DNA of 64,000 nt from contig CAVPDC010000013.1 of the NCBI GenBank assembly GCA_963702595.1, positions 124,001 through 188,000 of the forward strand. The letters run 5' to 3'. The position numbers were made by a program, and so were the translations under genes. This stretch comes from JALORV01 sp963702595. Its GTDB lineage: Bacteria; Pseudomonadota; Gammaproteobacteria; Burkholderiales; Burkholderiaceae_F. A model generated the notes under the pieces. The model was not told the DNA's origin. It ran no database searches and saw only the letters and a program-made list of their open reading frames with translations. The number at the start of each line of letters is the position of its first letter. Within the stretch, counting starts at the first letter, position 1. This document shows, one piece after another, positions 8,626-17,193 of this stretch.

Positions 8626-9164
8626 CTCACTGCGAGTATTTCGAGCGTTTCCACGCCGATCGGCGTCTTCAGCTGCACGACGTCGCCTTCGCGCGCCTTC
8701 AGCAGAGCGCGCGCAATCGGCGAGATCCAGCTCACCCGGCCGTTGGCGGGATCTACCTCGTCGATGCCGACGATCTTGATTTCCTTATCTTCCCCGGCAG
8801 CCCGATAAACGACGGTCGCGCCGAAGAAAATCTGGTCGGTCGACGGACGGGTGGCCGGGTCGACGACCTCGGCGATATCCAGGCGCTTGGTCAGGAAACG
8901 GATGCGGCGATCAATCTCGCGCAGGCGCTTCTTGCCATAGATGTAGTCACCGTTTTCAGAACGGTCGCCATTGGACGCCGCCCACGACACGACGCGCACC
9001 ACCTCGGGCCGATCGACCTTGACGAGATGGGCCAGTTCGTCGCGCAGGCGACCGTATCCGGCCGGCGTGATGTAGTTGCGCACCCCCGAGGGCAGCTCCG
9101 GCAACTCGATGTCTTCGTCGTCGTCGCCGGCTGAGGAGTCATCTCTCACGAAAGCCTTGCTCAT
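8610..9164 (-). CDS. greB: Transcription elongation factor GreB
   Basis: Rescues backtracked RNA polymerase by stimulating transcript cleavage. The 184-residue protein has the coiled coil (RRIRFLTKRLDIAEVVD) with the acidic tip sequence NGDRSENGDYIYGKKRLREID, which is GreB-like rather than GreA-like, and the C-terminal FKBP-like domain ending ISPIARALLKAREGD. A longer frame back to 9359 has no similarity, so the ATG at 9162-9164 (MSKAFVRDD) is preferred. The N-terminal extension is acidic (DDDEDIELPELP). It converges with spoT, sharing 16 bases, and diverges from fumC. Confidence 0.93.
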   Translation of the reverse strand: MSKAFVRDDSSAGDDDEDIELPELPSGVRNYITPAGYGRLRDELAHLVKVDRPEVVRVVSWAASNGDRSENGDYIYGKKRLREIDRRIRFLTKRLDIAEVVDPATRPSTDQIFFGATVVYRAAGEDKEIKIVGIDEVDPANGRVSWISPIARALLKAREGDVVQLKTPIGVETLEILAVSYAAS

Positions 9165-9277
9165 GCCCTGTCCCGCGGTGTCATCCCGGTGTTCACGCGC
9201 ACATTCTGCGCGCAACGCGCCGCCATTGCCTTGATGGGGTACCGTAGTGTCCACGCTCCCGCCCCAGAGGCGCTGCC

Positions 9278-10675
9278 ATGACTCTACTGTCCGACACCCG
9301 TACTGAGCACGACAGCTTCGGACCCATCGAAGTCCCCGCCTCCGCACTGTGGGGCGCACAGACGCAACGCGCGCTGCACCACTTTCCAGCAGGCGACCGC
9401 ATGCCGTTGCCGCTGATCCACGCCATCGCGCGCGTGAAGGGTGCCGCGGCGCGGGTCAACCTTGACCTGGGACTCCTCGATGCCCGGTTCGCGGAGGCCA
9501 TCGCCACGGCCGCCGGCGAGGTGGTTGCCGGTCACCAGGACGATCACTTTCCGCTGCCGGTCTGGCAAACCGGTTCGGGCACGCAGACCAACATGAACGT
9601 CAACGAGGTGATCGCCAACCGCGCCGGTGAGATCCTTGGCCTTGCACGCGGCAGCCGGACGGTGCACCCCAATGATCACATCAATCGCGGCCAGTCGTCG
9701 AACGATGTCATCCCGACGGCGATGCACGTCGCCCTCGCCCTCGCGCTCGCGCACCACCTGCTGCCGTCGCTCGATAGCCTGCGAGCGACCCTGGCGGACA
9801 AGTCGAGCCTCTTCGAACCGATCGTGAAGATCGGCCGCACGCACCTGCAGGACGCCACGCCGATCACTCTCGGGCAGGAGTTTTCCGGCTATGTGGCGCA
9901 ACTGGACTTCGCGCGCCGCGCCATCGAGTCCGGTCTGGCCGCGCTCTATCCGCTTGCCATCGGCGGCACCGCGGTCGGCACCGGACTGGCCACGCATCCG
10001 GAGTTCGGCGCGCGCGTTGCCATGGAGCTGGCGCGCACAACAGGCCTGCCCTTTACGCAAGCCGATAACCTGTTCGCAGCGCTAGCGGCGCACGACGCGG
10101 TCGTTTTCGCCCACGGTGCGCTGAAGACACTGGCTGCGGCGCTGTCGAAGATCGCCAACGACGTCCGCTGGCTTGCCAGCGGCCCGCGCTCCGGCCTGGG
10201 AGAACTCTCCATCCCGGAAAACGAGCCCGGCAGTTCGATCATGCCCGGCAAGATCAATCCCACCCAGAGCGAATCGCTGCTGATGATCTGCGCGCAGGTA
10301 TTCGGCAACGATGTGGCGGTGAACTTCGGCGGCGCAAGCGGGAACTTCGAACTCAACGTCAACAAGCCGTTGATCGCCGCCAATGCTCTTTCGAGTGCGC
10401 GGCTGCTGGCCGACGGCATGCGGTGCTTCAACGAGCACTGTGCCCGCGGCATTGAGCCACGGCTCGACCGCATCGCTGAACTGCTTGACCGTTCACTGAT
10501 GCTCGTGACGGCGCTGGCACTGCACATCGGCTATGACAAGGCCGCTGCGATCGCGCACAAGGCCCATCACGATGGAACGACCCTGCGCGAAGCCGCGCTC
10601 TCGTTAGGCCATGTCAGCGCCGACGAATTCGAACGATGGGTCCGGCCACAGGACATGATCGCTCCGCATCGTTGA
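9278..10675 (+). CDS. fumC: Class II fumarate hydratase
   Basis: Iron-independent fumarase catalysing fumarate to malate in the citric acid cycle. The 465-residue protein contains the signature GSSIMPGKINPTQSES, the substrate-binding QTGSGTQTNMNVNEV and the GRTHLQDATP block. These distinguish it from argininosuccinate lyase and aspartase, although aspartate ammonia-lyase is a close relative; SRTVHPNDHINRGQSSNDV fits fumarase. It is monocistronic as seen, with greB divergent upstream and a convergent hypothetical gene downstream. Confidence 0.95.
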   Translation: MTLLSDTRTEHDSFGPIEVPASALWGAQTQRALHHFPAGDRMPLPLIHAIARVKGAAARVNLDLGLLDARFAEAIATAAGEVVAGHQDDHFPLPVWQTGSGTQTNMNVNEVIANRAGEILGLARGSRTVHPNDHINRGQSSNDVIPTAMHVALALALAHHLLPSLDSLRATLADKSSLFEPIVKIGRTHLQDATPITLGQEFSGYVAQLDFARRAIESGLAALYPLAIGGTAVGTGLATHPEFGARVAMELARTTGLPFTQADNLFAALAAHDAVVFAHGALKTLAAALSKIANDVRWLASGPRSGLGELSIPENEPGSSIMPGKINPTQSESLLMICAQVFGNDVAVNFGGASGNFELNVNKPLIAANALSSARLLADGMRCFNEHCARGIEPRLDRIAELLDRSLMLVTALALHIGYDKAAAIAHKAHHDGTTLREAALSLGHVSADEFERWVRPQDMIAPHR

Positions 10676-10731
10676 CATGGTCTTATAACGCGACGATCAC
10701 CGCGTGCAGCGGGTCCGTGTTGACGGCGACG

Positions 10732-10995
10732 TTACAACGCCGGCGTGGCCGCCTCCGGCACTTCGTTCAGCACGACATCGAAGAGCTTGATGCGGGCGGC
10801 GTAGTAGCGGTCGAGTCGCCAGTCCTTCATCAGATCGATCGCCAGCTCGAACGCTTCGCCGTCGAGCCCGTATAGATCCTCCAGCGGGAACTCCCGCTCC
10901 TCGGCGAGCGCGGCCGCCAAACGCGCCAGCACCTTAGACGAGGGTGTGCCGGGATTGCGAAGAATGTACTTCCTGACTTCCTTGATGGCGTTCAT
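10732..10995 (-). CDS. Conserved hypothetical small protein
   Basis: An 87-residue soluble protein from MNAIKEVRKYI; no function is recognised. The composition is balanced and mostly helical, with an LARLAAALAEEREFPLEDLYGLD segment and a basic DWRLDRYYAARIKLFD segment near the C-terminus. Arginine and acidic residues alternate in a way typical of small cytoplasmic adaptor or RNA-associated proteins, but that is only an impression. The frame could extend to 11058, but the internal ATG at 10993-10995 gives a better N-terminus. The coding pattern looks real. It converges with fumC, and the tRNA cluster lies upstream on the same strand. Confidence 0.6.
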   Translation of the reverse strand: MNAIKEVRKYILRNPGTPSSKVLARLAAALAEEREFPLEDLYGLDGEAFELAIDLMKDWRLDRYYAARIKLFDVVLNEVPEAATPAL

Positions 10996-11207
10996 GGCCG
11001 TTTGAGTGGGTGACCGATGACAAAGTTTCTCACTGGCACCACCATCAGCATGTGACAAGCTCGTGCCATCCGGGCAGGCGGCTGACCTGTGTCAACACAA
11101 AAGCGGTAGTGCATCGTCGATCAGGTCGACGACAAGGCATGACTGGGGAGTTTGCGGAAGCTCGATCGAATTGGACCAATCCGCCCGCGCCGGACCAAAC
11201 AAGAGGG

Positions 11208-11284
11208 TGGGGTGGCTGACGGGACTCGAACCCGCGACAACCGGAATCACAATCCGGGACTCTACCAACTGAGCTACAGCCACC
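11208..11284 (-). tRNA. tRNA-His (anticodon GTG)
   Basis: A 77-base cloverleaf on the minus strand. It begins GGTGGCTGTAGCTCAG, including the extra 5' G (G-1) specific to histidine tRNA, opposite C73. The anticodon loop reads ATTGTGATT, the T arm GGGTTCGAGTCCC, and the gene encodes its own CCA. It is the last of three tandem tRNAs read Pro-Arg-His. Confidence 0.96.
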
Positions 11285-11296
11285 ACTCGAGAAAAC

Positions 11297-11373
<77 letters not shown>

Positions 11374-11407
11374 ATCGAAACTCGCCGGGCGCGCCCTGGA
11401 GGGCGCT

Positions 11408-11484
11408 TGGTCGGGGTGGAGAGATTCGAACTCCCGACATCCTGCTCCCAAAGCAGGCGCGCTACCAGACTGCGCTACACCCCG
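11408..11484 (-). tRNA. tRNA-Pro (anticodon TGG)
   Basis: A 77-base cloverleaf beginning CGGGGTGTAGCGCAG, with anticodon loop TTTGGGA (TGG), T arm GGAGTTCGAATCTCT and encoded CCA. It is the first gene of the Pro-Arg-His cluster and lies 46 bases after the phoR stop codon on the same strand, so it may be reached by read-through as well as by its own promoter. Confidence 0.95.
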
Positions 11485-11495
11485 AGGGCGGCGAG

Positions 11496-11501
11496 ATCAT
11501 A
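11496..11501 (-). promoter_or_regulatory. Candidate -10 box for the tRNA cluster
   Basis: TATGAT on the minus strand, five of six matches to TATAAT. It ends 11 bases upstream of the first base of tRNA-Pro, which would place transcription start a few bases before the mature 5' end. No good -35 box is visible 16-18 bases upstream, so this is tentative. Confidence 0.3.
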
Positions 11502-11530
11502 CCACCGCACTCTGCGCGGTTGGCGGCGGC

Positions 11531-12874
11531 TCAGGCCGCCTGGGCCAGTCCGTGATCCACGACGGTGATCAGGCGGTCGGCAGGAAGCACGGCACTGAAG
11601 GTGCTGCCCTTGCCGATTTCGGAGGCAACATCGAGCCGCCCGCCATGCCGTAGCAGTACGTGCTTGACGATCGCCAGGCCGAGACCCGTGCCGCCGGTTT
11701 CGCGCGAGCGGCTCTTGTCCACCCGATAGAAGCGTTCCGTCAGCCGAGACAGGTGTTCGGGCGCAATGCCGATGCCGGTGTCCTCGACCTCGAAGCGCCC
11801 TTCCCCTTCGCACTCCCGCCAGCGCAGCGTGATCTGCCCTCCCTCGGGCGTATAGCGGATCGCATTCGAAACGAGATTGCCAAACGCGCTGCGCAGCTCG
11901 TCACGGCTGCCTCGCACGAATGCGGGCGGTGCTTCGACCTCGACCCGGTGCCGGCCGCTCGACAGCGCACGCGCCTCGTCGCCGACTTCCCGCACAAGTT
12001 GGCTGACATCGACAATCTCCTCCTGCACCGCGCTCTCGCGCGACTCGAGGCGAGAAAGCGTCAGCAGGTCCTCGACCAGCCGTGACATGCGCTGGGCCTG
12101 CTCATGCATCAGCTCCAGGTGCCGCCGGCGCGTCGCCTCGTCGCCGTGACGCGCGTCAAGCAGCGTTTCCAGGAAGCCGCTGACGACGGTCAGCGGCGTG
12201 CGCAGTTCGTGCGACACATTGGCGATGAAGTCGCGCCGCACCGCATCCACCCGCTCGCGCTGGGTGATGTCGCGCGTGATGATGATCGAGCGCGCCGGCT
12301 CGAAGTCGACGACACGCACCTCCAGCGCGAGCCCCGCCTGCGCGAGCGGCCGGAACACCAGCGGAGTGTCGAAGTGCCCCGAAGTCATGTAGTTGATGAA
12401 ATCCGGATCGCGGACCAGATTCGTCAGTCGAAGTCCTTGATCTGCTGATAGGCGGACAGCGAGATGCTGCTCGGCCACCGGGTTGCACCAGTCGATCTGC
12501 AGCGCCGCATCGATCAGCACAATGCCCTCGGGCAGCGCGCTTATGGTGCGCCGGAAGCGCTCTTCGTTTTCAACGAGCCGCCGCTCGTTGGCCTCGGTCT
12601 TGCGGCGCTGCCGGTAGAGGCGGGTAAACACGTCGCTCCAAAGACCCCAGCCGTTGGGCATGTCGTCCAGCTTCGGCCTCTCCAGCCACGCCGCAAGGCG
12701 CGTGGCGTAATTCATGTGGATCGCGAGCAAAGCGCTGAGCCCGATCACAACGATCCACAACGCGGGCACCGCACCGAAGAAGAACCCAACGACACCACCC
12801 ACGACCGCAAGCGTAGCCAGCCGCATCAGGGGCGGCACCAGCATCGCGAAGCGCGGCTTCAGCTGTTCGGGCAT
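11531..12874 (-). CDS. phoR: Phosphate regulon sensor histidine kinase PhoR
   Basis: A 447-residue sensor kinase that phosphorylates PhoB when phosphate is low. It starts with two hydrophobic segments (about residues 12-50), then a PAS domain (RRTISALPEGIVLIDA), the HisKA box VSHELRTPLTVVSGFLETL with the phosphoacceptor His, and the ATPase N, G1 and G2 boxes (FGNLVSNAIRYTPEGG, VEDTGIGIAPEHL, GGTGLGLAIVKH). There is no large periplasmic domain, as is normal for PhoR. It is the last protein gene of pstSCAB-phoU-phoB-phoR. A GGCGGC/GCCGCC hairpin spans its stop codon. Confidence 0.94.
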   Translation of the reverse strand: MPEQLKPRFAMLVPPLMRLATLAVVGGVVGFFFGAVPALWIVVIGLSALLAIHMNYATRLAAWLERPKLDDMPNGWGLWSDVFTRLYRQRRKTEANERRLVENEERFRRTISALPEGIVLIDAALQIDWCNPVAEQHLAVRLSADQGLRLTNLVRDPDFINYMTSGHFDTPLVFRPLAQAGLALEVRVVDFEPARSIIITRDITQRERVDAVRRDFIANVSHELRTPLTVVSGFLETLLDARHGDEATRRRHLELMHEQAQRMSRLVEDLLTLSRLESRESAVQEEIVDVSQLVREVGDEARALSSGRHRVEVEAPPAFVRGSRDELRSAFGNLVSNAIRYTPEGGQITLRWRECEGEGRFEVEDTGIGIAPEHLSRLTERFYRVDKSRSRETGGTGLGLAIVKHVLLRHGGRLDVASEIGKGSTFSAVLPADRLITVVDHGLAQAA

Positions 12875-12969
12875 GGCGGCAGTCTAGTCCGGGCCATGTC
12901 ATCGGAGCCGACTGTAGTCAACATCACAGTCAGCGCGGGCCCCCGGGTGGCATCCGGCGTGGCGCATGC

Positions 12970-13665
12970 TTACTGCTCCGGCCGGGTAGAGAGCCGGTAG
13001 CCAAGCCCGCGCACGGTCTGCACGACGTGCTGTGCACGAGCCGGTGTCAGCGCCTTGCGCAGGCGCAGCACGTGCACGTCGACGGTGCGCTCTTCAATGA
13101 ACACATGATCACCCCAGATGTTGTCGAGCAGTTGAGCGCGCGAGTAAACACGATCGGGATGATTGACGAGAAAGCTCAACAGCTTGAACTCAGCCAGGCC
13201 CATGCTTACCGGGTTGCCCTCGACCAGCACTTCGTGCCGCGCCGGATCGATGGTCAATGGCCCGTAGCTGACCGATTCGCCACTGTGCTGCGGTGCGCGG
13301 CGCCGGAACACGGCGCGGATGCGTGACACCAGCTCACGCGGTGAGAACGGCTTGACGACGTAGTCGTCGGCGCCGGTGTCAAGCCCGACGACGCGGTCGG
13401 CCTCGCTGCCACGTGCCGTGAGCATGATGACCGGCACCGAGCGGGTGCGGTCCTCCGTGCGCAGGTCCCTGAGCAGGTCGATGCCAGGTTTGTCCGGCAG
13501 CATCCAGTCGAGGAGCACAAGGTCGGGAAGCTGCTGATCGATCGCCTCGCGCGCCGCGCTCACCGACTCGGCACGTCGAACGGAGTATCCGTTGCTGCTG
13601 CAGGTATAGGCGACCAGTTCCTGGATCGCCGGTTCGTCTTCGACTATCAGTATGTTGGTGGACAT
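12970..13665 (-). CDS. phoB: Phosphate regulon response regulator PhoB
   Basis: A 231-residue OmpR-family regulator that binds Pho boxes. The receiver domain has the acidic pocket (ILIVEDEPAIQEL), the phosphoacceptor Asp in LVLLDWMLPDKPG and the conserved Lys in DYVVKPFSPREL. The C-terminal winged helix ends in ERTVDVHVLRLRKAL, followed by VRGLGYRLS. It lies between phoU (6 bases upstream) and phoR (95 bases downstream). It should act on the Pho box at 18327-18344 before pstS, forming an autoregulatory loop. Confidence 0.95.
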   Translation of the reverse strand: MSTNILIVEDEPAIQELVAYTCSSNGYSVRRAESVSAAREAIDQQLPDLVLLDWMLPDKPGIDLLRDLRTEDRTRSVPVIMLTARGSEADRVVGLDTGADDYVVKPFSPRELVSRIRAVFRRRAPQHSGESVSYGPLTIDPARHEVLVEGNPVSMGLAEFKLLSFLVNHPDRVYSRAQLLDNIWGDHVFIEERTVDVHVLRLRKALTPARAQHVVQTVRGLGYRLSTRPEQ

Positions 13666-13671
13666 CCAGGA

Positions 13672-14385
13672 TCAGCCACGTGCGATCGCGCGTTCCAGTT
13701 CATCCGGCGACAGGTGGCGCGCATCGACGCCCTGCGAGATGAAGATCACGTGCTCCGCGATGTTCTTCGAGTGATCACCGATGCGCTCGATCGCCTTGGC
13801 GGCCCAGACCGTGTCGAGCGACGCAGAGATCGTGCGCGGGTCTTCCATCATGAAGGTAATCAGCTGGCGCAGGATCGCGCGAAACCGGTCATCGACTCCC
13901 TGGTCGTCCTTGATGATCGAGGCAGCCGCCTGGGCGTCCAGTCGCGCGAACGCATCGAGCGCCCGGCGCAGCATCGACACCGCCGCCTCACCCGAGTAGC
14001 GGATGTCGGGAACGCGATTCACCCGCGATTGGCCGTCCTTCTCGCGTAACCACTTCGCCGCGCGCGCAATCTTGCTGGCCTCGTCGCCGATGCGCTCGAT
14101 GTCAGTGATTGCCTTGGCGATCCCCGTGATCATCCTCAGGTCACCGGCCGTCGGCTGGCGCCTCGCGATCACATGGTTGACCATCTGGTCGAGGTCCATT
14201 TCGAGCTCGTTAACTCGCCGATCGGCGTCGATAGCCTGCTGCGCCAGCTCGACGTTGGCGGTCTCGAACGCATCCAGCGCAGTGCGCACCTGCGACTCGA
14301 CAAGGCCACCCATTTGCAGCACGCGCGAACGCATGGATTCGAGTTCCTCGTCGTATTTCCTCATCGAGTGATCACCGGTTCCCAT
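13672..14385 (-). CDS. phoU: Phosphate signalling regulator PhoU
   Basis: A 237-residue PhoU that links the Pst transporter to PhoR and keeps the Pho regulon off when phosphate is plentiful. It has the two three-helix repeats of the family, with the metal-binding motifs GDEASKIARAAKW in the first and ERIGDHSKNIAEHVIF in the second. The N-terminus (YDEELESMRSRVLQMGGLVESQV) matches PhoU proteins closely. The ATG at 14385 is used; one at 14364 is also possible. It lies 33 bases after pstB and 6 bases before phoB. Confidence 0.95.
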   Translation of the reverse strand: MGTGDHSMRKYDEELESMRSRVLQMGGLVESQVRTALDAFETANVELAQQAIDADRRVNELEMDLDQMVNHVIARRQPTAGDLRMITGIAKAITDIERIGDEASKIARAAKWLREKDGQSRVNRVPDIRYSGEAAVSMLRRALDAFARLDAQAAASIIKDDQGVDDRFRAILRQLITFMMEDPRTISASLDTVWAAKAIERIGDHSKNIAEHVIFISQGVDARHLSPDELERAIARG

Positions 14386-14418
14386 TTCATTCTCCCGCGG
14401 CCCCGCCGCAATGCTGCA

Positions 14419-15207
14419 CTAGCCGAAGCGGCCAGTGATGTAGTCCTCGGTTTCCTTCTTCTTCGGCTTGATGAAGATCTGGTCGGTTTCACCGAACTCG
14501 ACCATGTCGCCGAGGTACATATAGGCCGTGTAGTCGGACACTCGTGCGGCCTGTTGCATGTTGTGCGTCACAATCGCCACGGTGTAGTCAGACTTCAATT
14601 CGTCGATCAGTTCCTCGATCTTCGCGGTAGAAATCGGGTCAAGGGCCGAACATGGCTCATCGAACAGGATGATCTCAGGACGCACAGCGATGCCGCGCGC
14701 GATGCACAGTCGCTGCTGCTGGCCGCCCGACAGGCTGGTACCGCTCTGCCCGAGCTTGTCCTTGACCTCGTTCCACAGTGCGCCCTTGCGTAGCGCCCAC
14801 TCGACCCGATCGTCCAGCGCTGACTTCGACAGACTCTCGAACAGCTTCACGCCGAACGCGATGTTGTCGTAGATCGACATGGGAAACGGCGTCGGCTTCT
14901 GGAACACCATCCCGATCTTGGCGCGGATCAGCGCGATATCCTCCTTCGACGTCAGCACGTTCTCGCCGTCGACGCTGACTTCTCCCTCGGCGCGCTGGTC
15001 CGGATAAAGCTCGAACATCCGGTTGAACACGCGCAGCAGCGTCGACTTGCCGCACCCGGAAGGCCCGATGAATGCGGTGACCTTCTTCTCGGGAATCTCC
15101 AGGTTGATGTTCTTCAGCGCCTGGAACTTCCCGTAGTAAAAGTTCAGGTCGCGCACCGTCATCTTGACCTTCTCGCCCGGCTTCAAGGCGCTCGTTGCGG
15201 CGTGCAT
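14419..15207 (-). CDS. pstB: Phosphate ABC transporter ATP-binding protein PstB
   Basis: A 262-residue ATPase of the high-affinity phosphate importer. It shows Walker A GPSGCGKST, the Q-loop MVFQKPTPFPMSIYDN (diagnostic of PstB), the signature SLSGGQQQRLCIARG, Walker B ILFDEPCSALDP and a switch His in VTHNMQQAAR. It is cytoplasmic and pairs with the PstA/PstC channel. The start is nine bases after pstA, so it is clearly in the operon. Confidence 0.97.
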   Translation of the reverse strand: MHAATSALKPGEKVKMTVRDLNFYYGKFQALKNINLEIPEKKVTAFIGPSGCGKSTLLRVFNRMFELYPDQRAEGEVSVDGENVLTSKEDIALIRAKIGMVFQKPTPFPMSIYDNIAFGVKLFESLSKSALDDRVEWALRKGALWNEVKDKLGQSGTSLSGGQQQRLCIARGIAVRPEIILFDEPCSALDPISTAKIEELIDELKSDYTVAIVTHNMQQAARVSDYTAYMYLGDMVEFGETDQIFIKPKKKETEDYITGRFG

Positions 15208-15216
15208 GTTGGACTC

Positions 15217-16092
15217 CTAGTGCTTCTGTCTGAACAGCACCCGCGCCAGGATGTTCAGCACGAGCACACCAACGGTGATGAGAAAGACGGCGACCCAGGC
15301 CATCTGCTGCCAGTTCGAGAACGGGCTCATCGCAAACTTGAAGATGGTGACCGGCAGGTTCGCCATCGGTTCACCCATGTTCAGCGTGAAGAACTGGTTC
15401 GACAGTGCCGTAAATAGCAGCGGCGCCGTCTCGCCCGCGATGCGGGCCAGCGCCAGCAGGACCCCGGTTACCACGCCGGCGCGTGCGGCCTTCAGCGTTA
15501 CGCGCCGGATCATGATCCACTTCGGCGCACCCAGTGCGAATGTCGCTTCGCGCAGCGCATTTGGAATCAGCGCCAGCATGTTCTCGGTCGTCCGTATCAC
15601 GACAGGGATCACGATCAATGCGAGCGCAATGACGCCAGCGTAGGCAGAAAAGGTCCTCGTCTGCGCCACGATGATCGTGTAGACGAAAAGTCCAATCACG
15701 ATCGACGGCGCTGACAGCAGGATGTCGTTGATGAAGCGCGTCACGCTGCCCAGCCAGCCCCGCTGCCCGTACTCCGCGAGATAGATGCCGGCGAGGATTC
15801 CAATCGGAGTTCCGACAGCCGTGGCGGAAAGCACCATGACAAGCGTGCCGACGATGGCGTTGCGCAGCCCCCCGCCGTCCGAATTCGGCGGCGGAGTGTC
15901 CTCCAGGAAGATGGAGGCGCTCAGACCCTGGACCCCCAGCCAAAGGGTGTCCCACAGTATCCAGACCAGCCAGACCAGTCCGAACGCCATCGCTGCCAGC
16001 GACAAGGCCAGCGCGATGACGTTGATCAGTTTGCGGCGCCGGTGCAGGGGCAGCCGGTAGTCGGCGTTCACGGGCTGAGGGACAGCGATCAT
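15217..16092 (-). CDS. pstA: Phosphate ABC transporter permease PstA
   Basis: A 291-residue inner-membrane protein with about six hydrophobic segments and the EAA-type loop EATFALGAPKWIMIRRVTLKAA that docks PstB. NAIVGTLVMVLSATAVGTPIGILAGIYL and GETAPLLFTAL are typical of PstA. Its start overlaps the pstC stop by four bases. It forms the channel with PstC in the pst operon. Confidence 0.95.
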   Translation of the reverse strand: MIAVPQPVNADYRLPLHRRRKLINVIALALSLAAMAFGLVWLVWILWDTLWLGVQGLSASIFLEDTPPPNSDGGGLRNAIVGTLVMVLSATAVGTPIGILAGIYLAEYGQRGWLGSVTRFINDILLSAPSIVIGLFVYTIIVAQTRTFSAYAGVIALALIVIPVVIRTTENMLALIPNALREATFALGAPKWIMIRRVTLKAARAGVVTGVLLALARIAGETAPLLFTALSNQFFTLNMGEPMANLPVTIFKFAMSPFSNWQQMAWVAVFLITVGVLVLNILARVLFRQKH

Positions 16093-17102
16093 GTTCTCGA
16101 CCCCTCACGCTTCTTCAACTGCAGCAGCAGGTACTTGCTGAATGCCAGTACCACCAGGGTAATGAAGAAAAGGATCAAACCCAGGTAGATGAGCGAGGCC
16201 TCATGCAGGCCGGGTGTCGCCTCGGCAAACTCATTGGCCAGTGCCGAAGTGATCGAATTGGCGGCCTCGAACAGTGAAAGACTGTTGAGCTGGTTGAAGT
16301 TGCCGATGACGAACGTCACTGCCATCGTCTCGCCAAGCGCACGTCCCAGTCCGAGCATGATGCCGCCAACCACGCCGGCCTTTGTGTACGGCAGCACCAC
16401 CCTCCACACCACTTCCCAGGTCGTGGCGCCGACACCGTAGGCGGATTCCTTGAGCATCGGCGGCGTGACCTCGAACACGTCCCGCATGACCGCCGCAATG
16501 AACGGAATGATCATGATCGCCAGAATGATCCCCGCCGACAGGATGCCAATGCCTACCGGCGCGCCCGAAAACAGCGACCCGAGCACCGGAACATTGCTGA
16601 AGACAGCTTGGAGAGGCTGCTGCACGTACTTGGACAGGATGGGGGCAAAGACCAGCAGCCCCCACATGCCGTAGACGATCGACGGAATCGCAGCGAGGAG
16701 TTCGATCGCCGTGCCCAGCGGGCGCTTCAGCCATTTCGGAGACAGTTCCGTCAGGAATAGCGCGATGCCGAAACTGACCGGTACGGCGATGATCAGCGCG
16801 ATCAACGACGTCATCAGCGTGCCGTAGATCATGACCAGGCCGCCGAACTTTTCCTGCACCGGATCCCACTCGGCTGTCCACAGGAACCCGAGGCCGAACT
16901 CGCGGATCGACGGCCATGCGCCGATCACGAGCGAAAGAAGGATTCCCGCGAGCAGGAGCAGCGTCAGAATTGCCGCCCCACGCGTCAGGTTGAGGAATAT
17001 GACGTCGCCAAGTCTGCCGGACCGCCGGGCCGGTGGCTCCTCGGGCATCTGCACAGTCTGGGCTTCTTTGCGAAAACTGGTCTCGGACAGTGTAGCGTCC
17101 AT
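16089..17102 (-). CDS. pstC: Phosphate ABC transporter permease PstC
   Basis: Inner-membrane permease partner of PstA, about 337 residues, with roughly six membrane segments. It has the EAA-type loop ESAYGVGATTWEVVWRVVLP and the typical IPSIVYGMWGLLVFAP and GRALGETMAVTFVIGN segments. The ATG at 17102 (MDATLSETSF) is preferred because GGGGAG lies seven bases upstream. An in-frame ATG at 17171 would start inside a stable hairpin and has no ribosome site. About 40 polar residues precede the first membrane segment. Confidence 0.92.
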   Translation of the reverse strand: MDATLSETSFRKEAQTVQMPEEPPARRSGRLGDVIFLNLTRGAAILTLLLLAGILLSLVIGAWPSIREFGLGFLWTAEWDPVQEKFGGLVMIYGTLMTSLIALIIAVPVSFGIALFLTELSPKWLKRPLGTAIELLAAIPSIVYGMWGLLVFAPILSKYVQQPLQAVFSNVPVLGSLFSGAPVGIGILSAGIILAIMIIPFIAAVMRDVFEVTPPMLKESAYGVGATTWEVVWRVVLPYTKAGVVGGIMLGLGRALGETMAVTFVIGNFNQLNSLSLFEAANSITSALANEFAEATPGLHEASLIYLGLILFFITLVVLAFSKYLLLQLKKREGSRT

Positions 17103-17159
17103 CGAAGCGCTCCCCGCCAAAGCCGAAGCAGTCCTGGTACGGTGATTGTCGAGAAAGGA

Positions 17160-17182
17160 CCCCGACGGCATGGCCGCCGGGG
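17160..17182 (-). terminator. Hairpin between pstS and pstC (probable attenuator)
   Basis: On the minus strand CCCCGGCGGC and GCCGTCGGGG pair over ten positions (one G-U) around loop CAT, followed by TCCTTTCTCG, which is only partly T-rich. It lies 11 bases after the pstS stop codon. Such hairpins usually protect or end most transcripts after the binding-protein gene, giving more PstS than membrane subunits (inference from other ABC operons). Confidence 0.5.
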
Positions 17183-17193
17183 ACGCTAGAGCG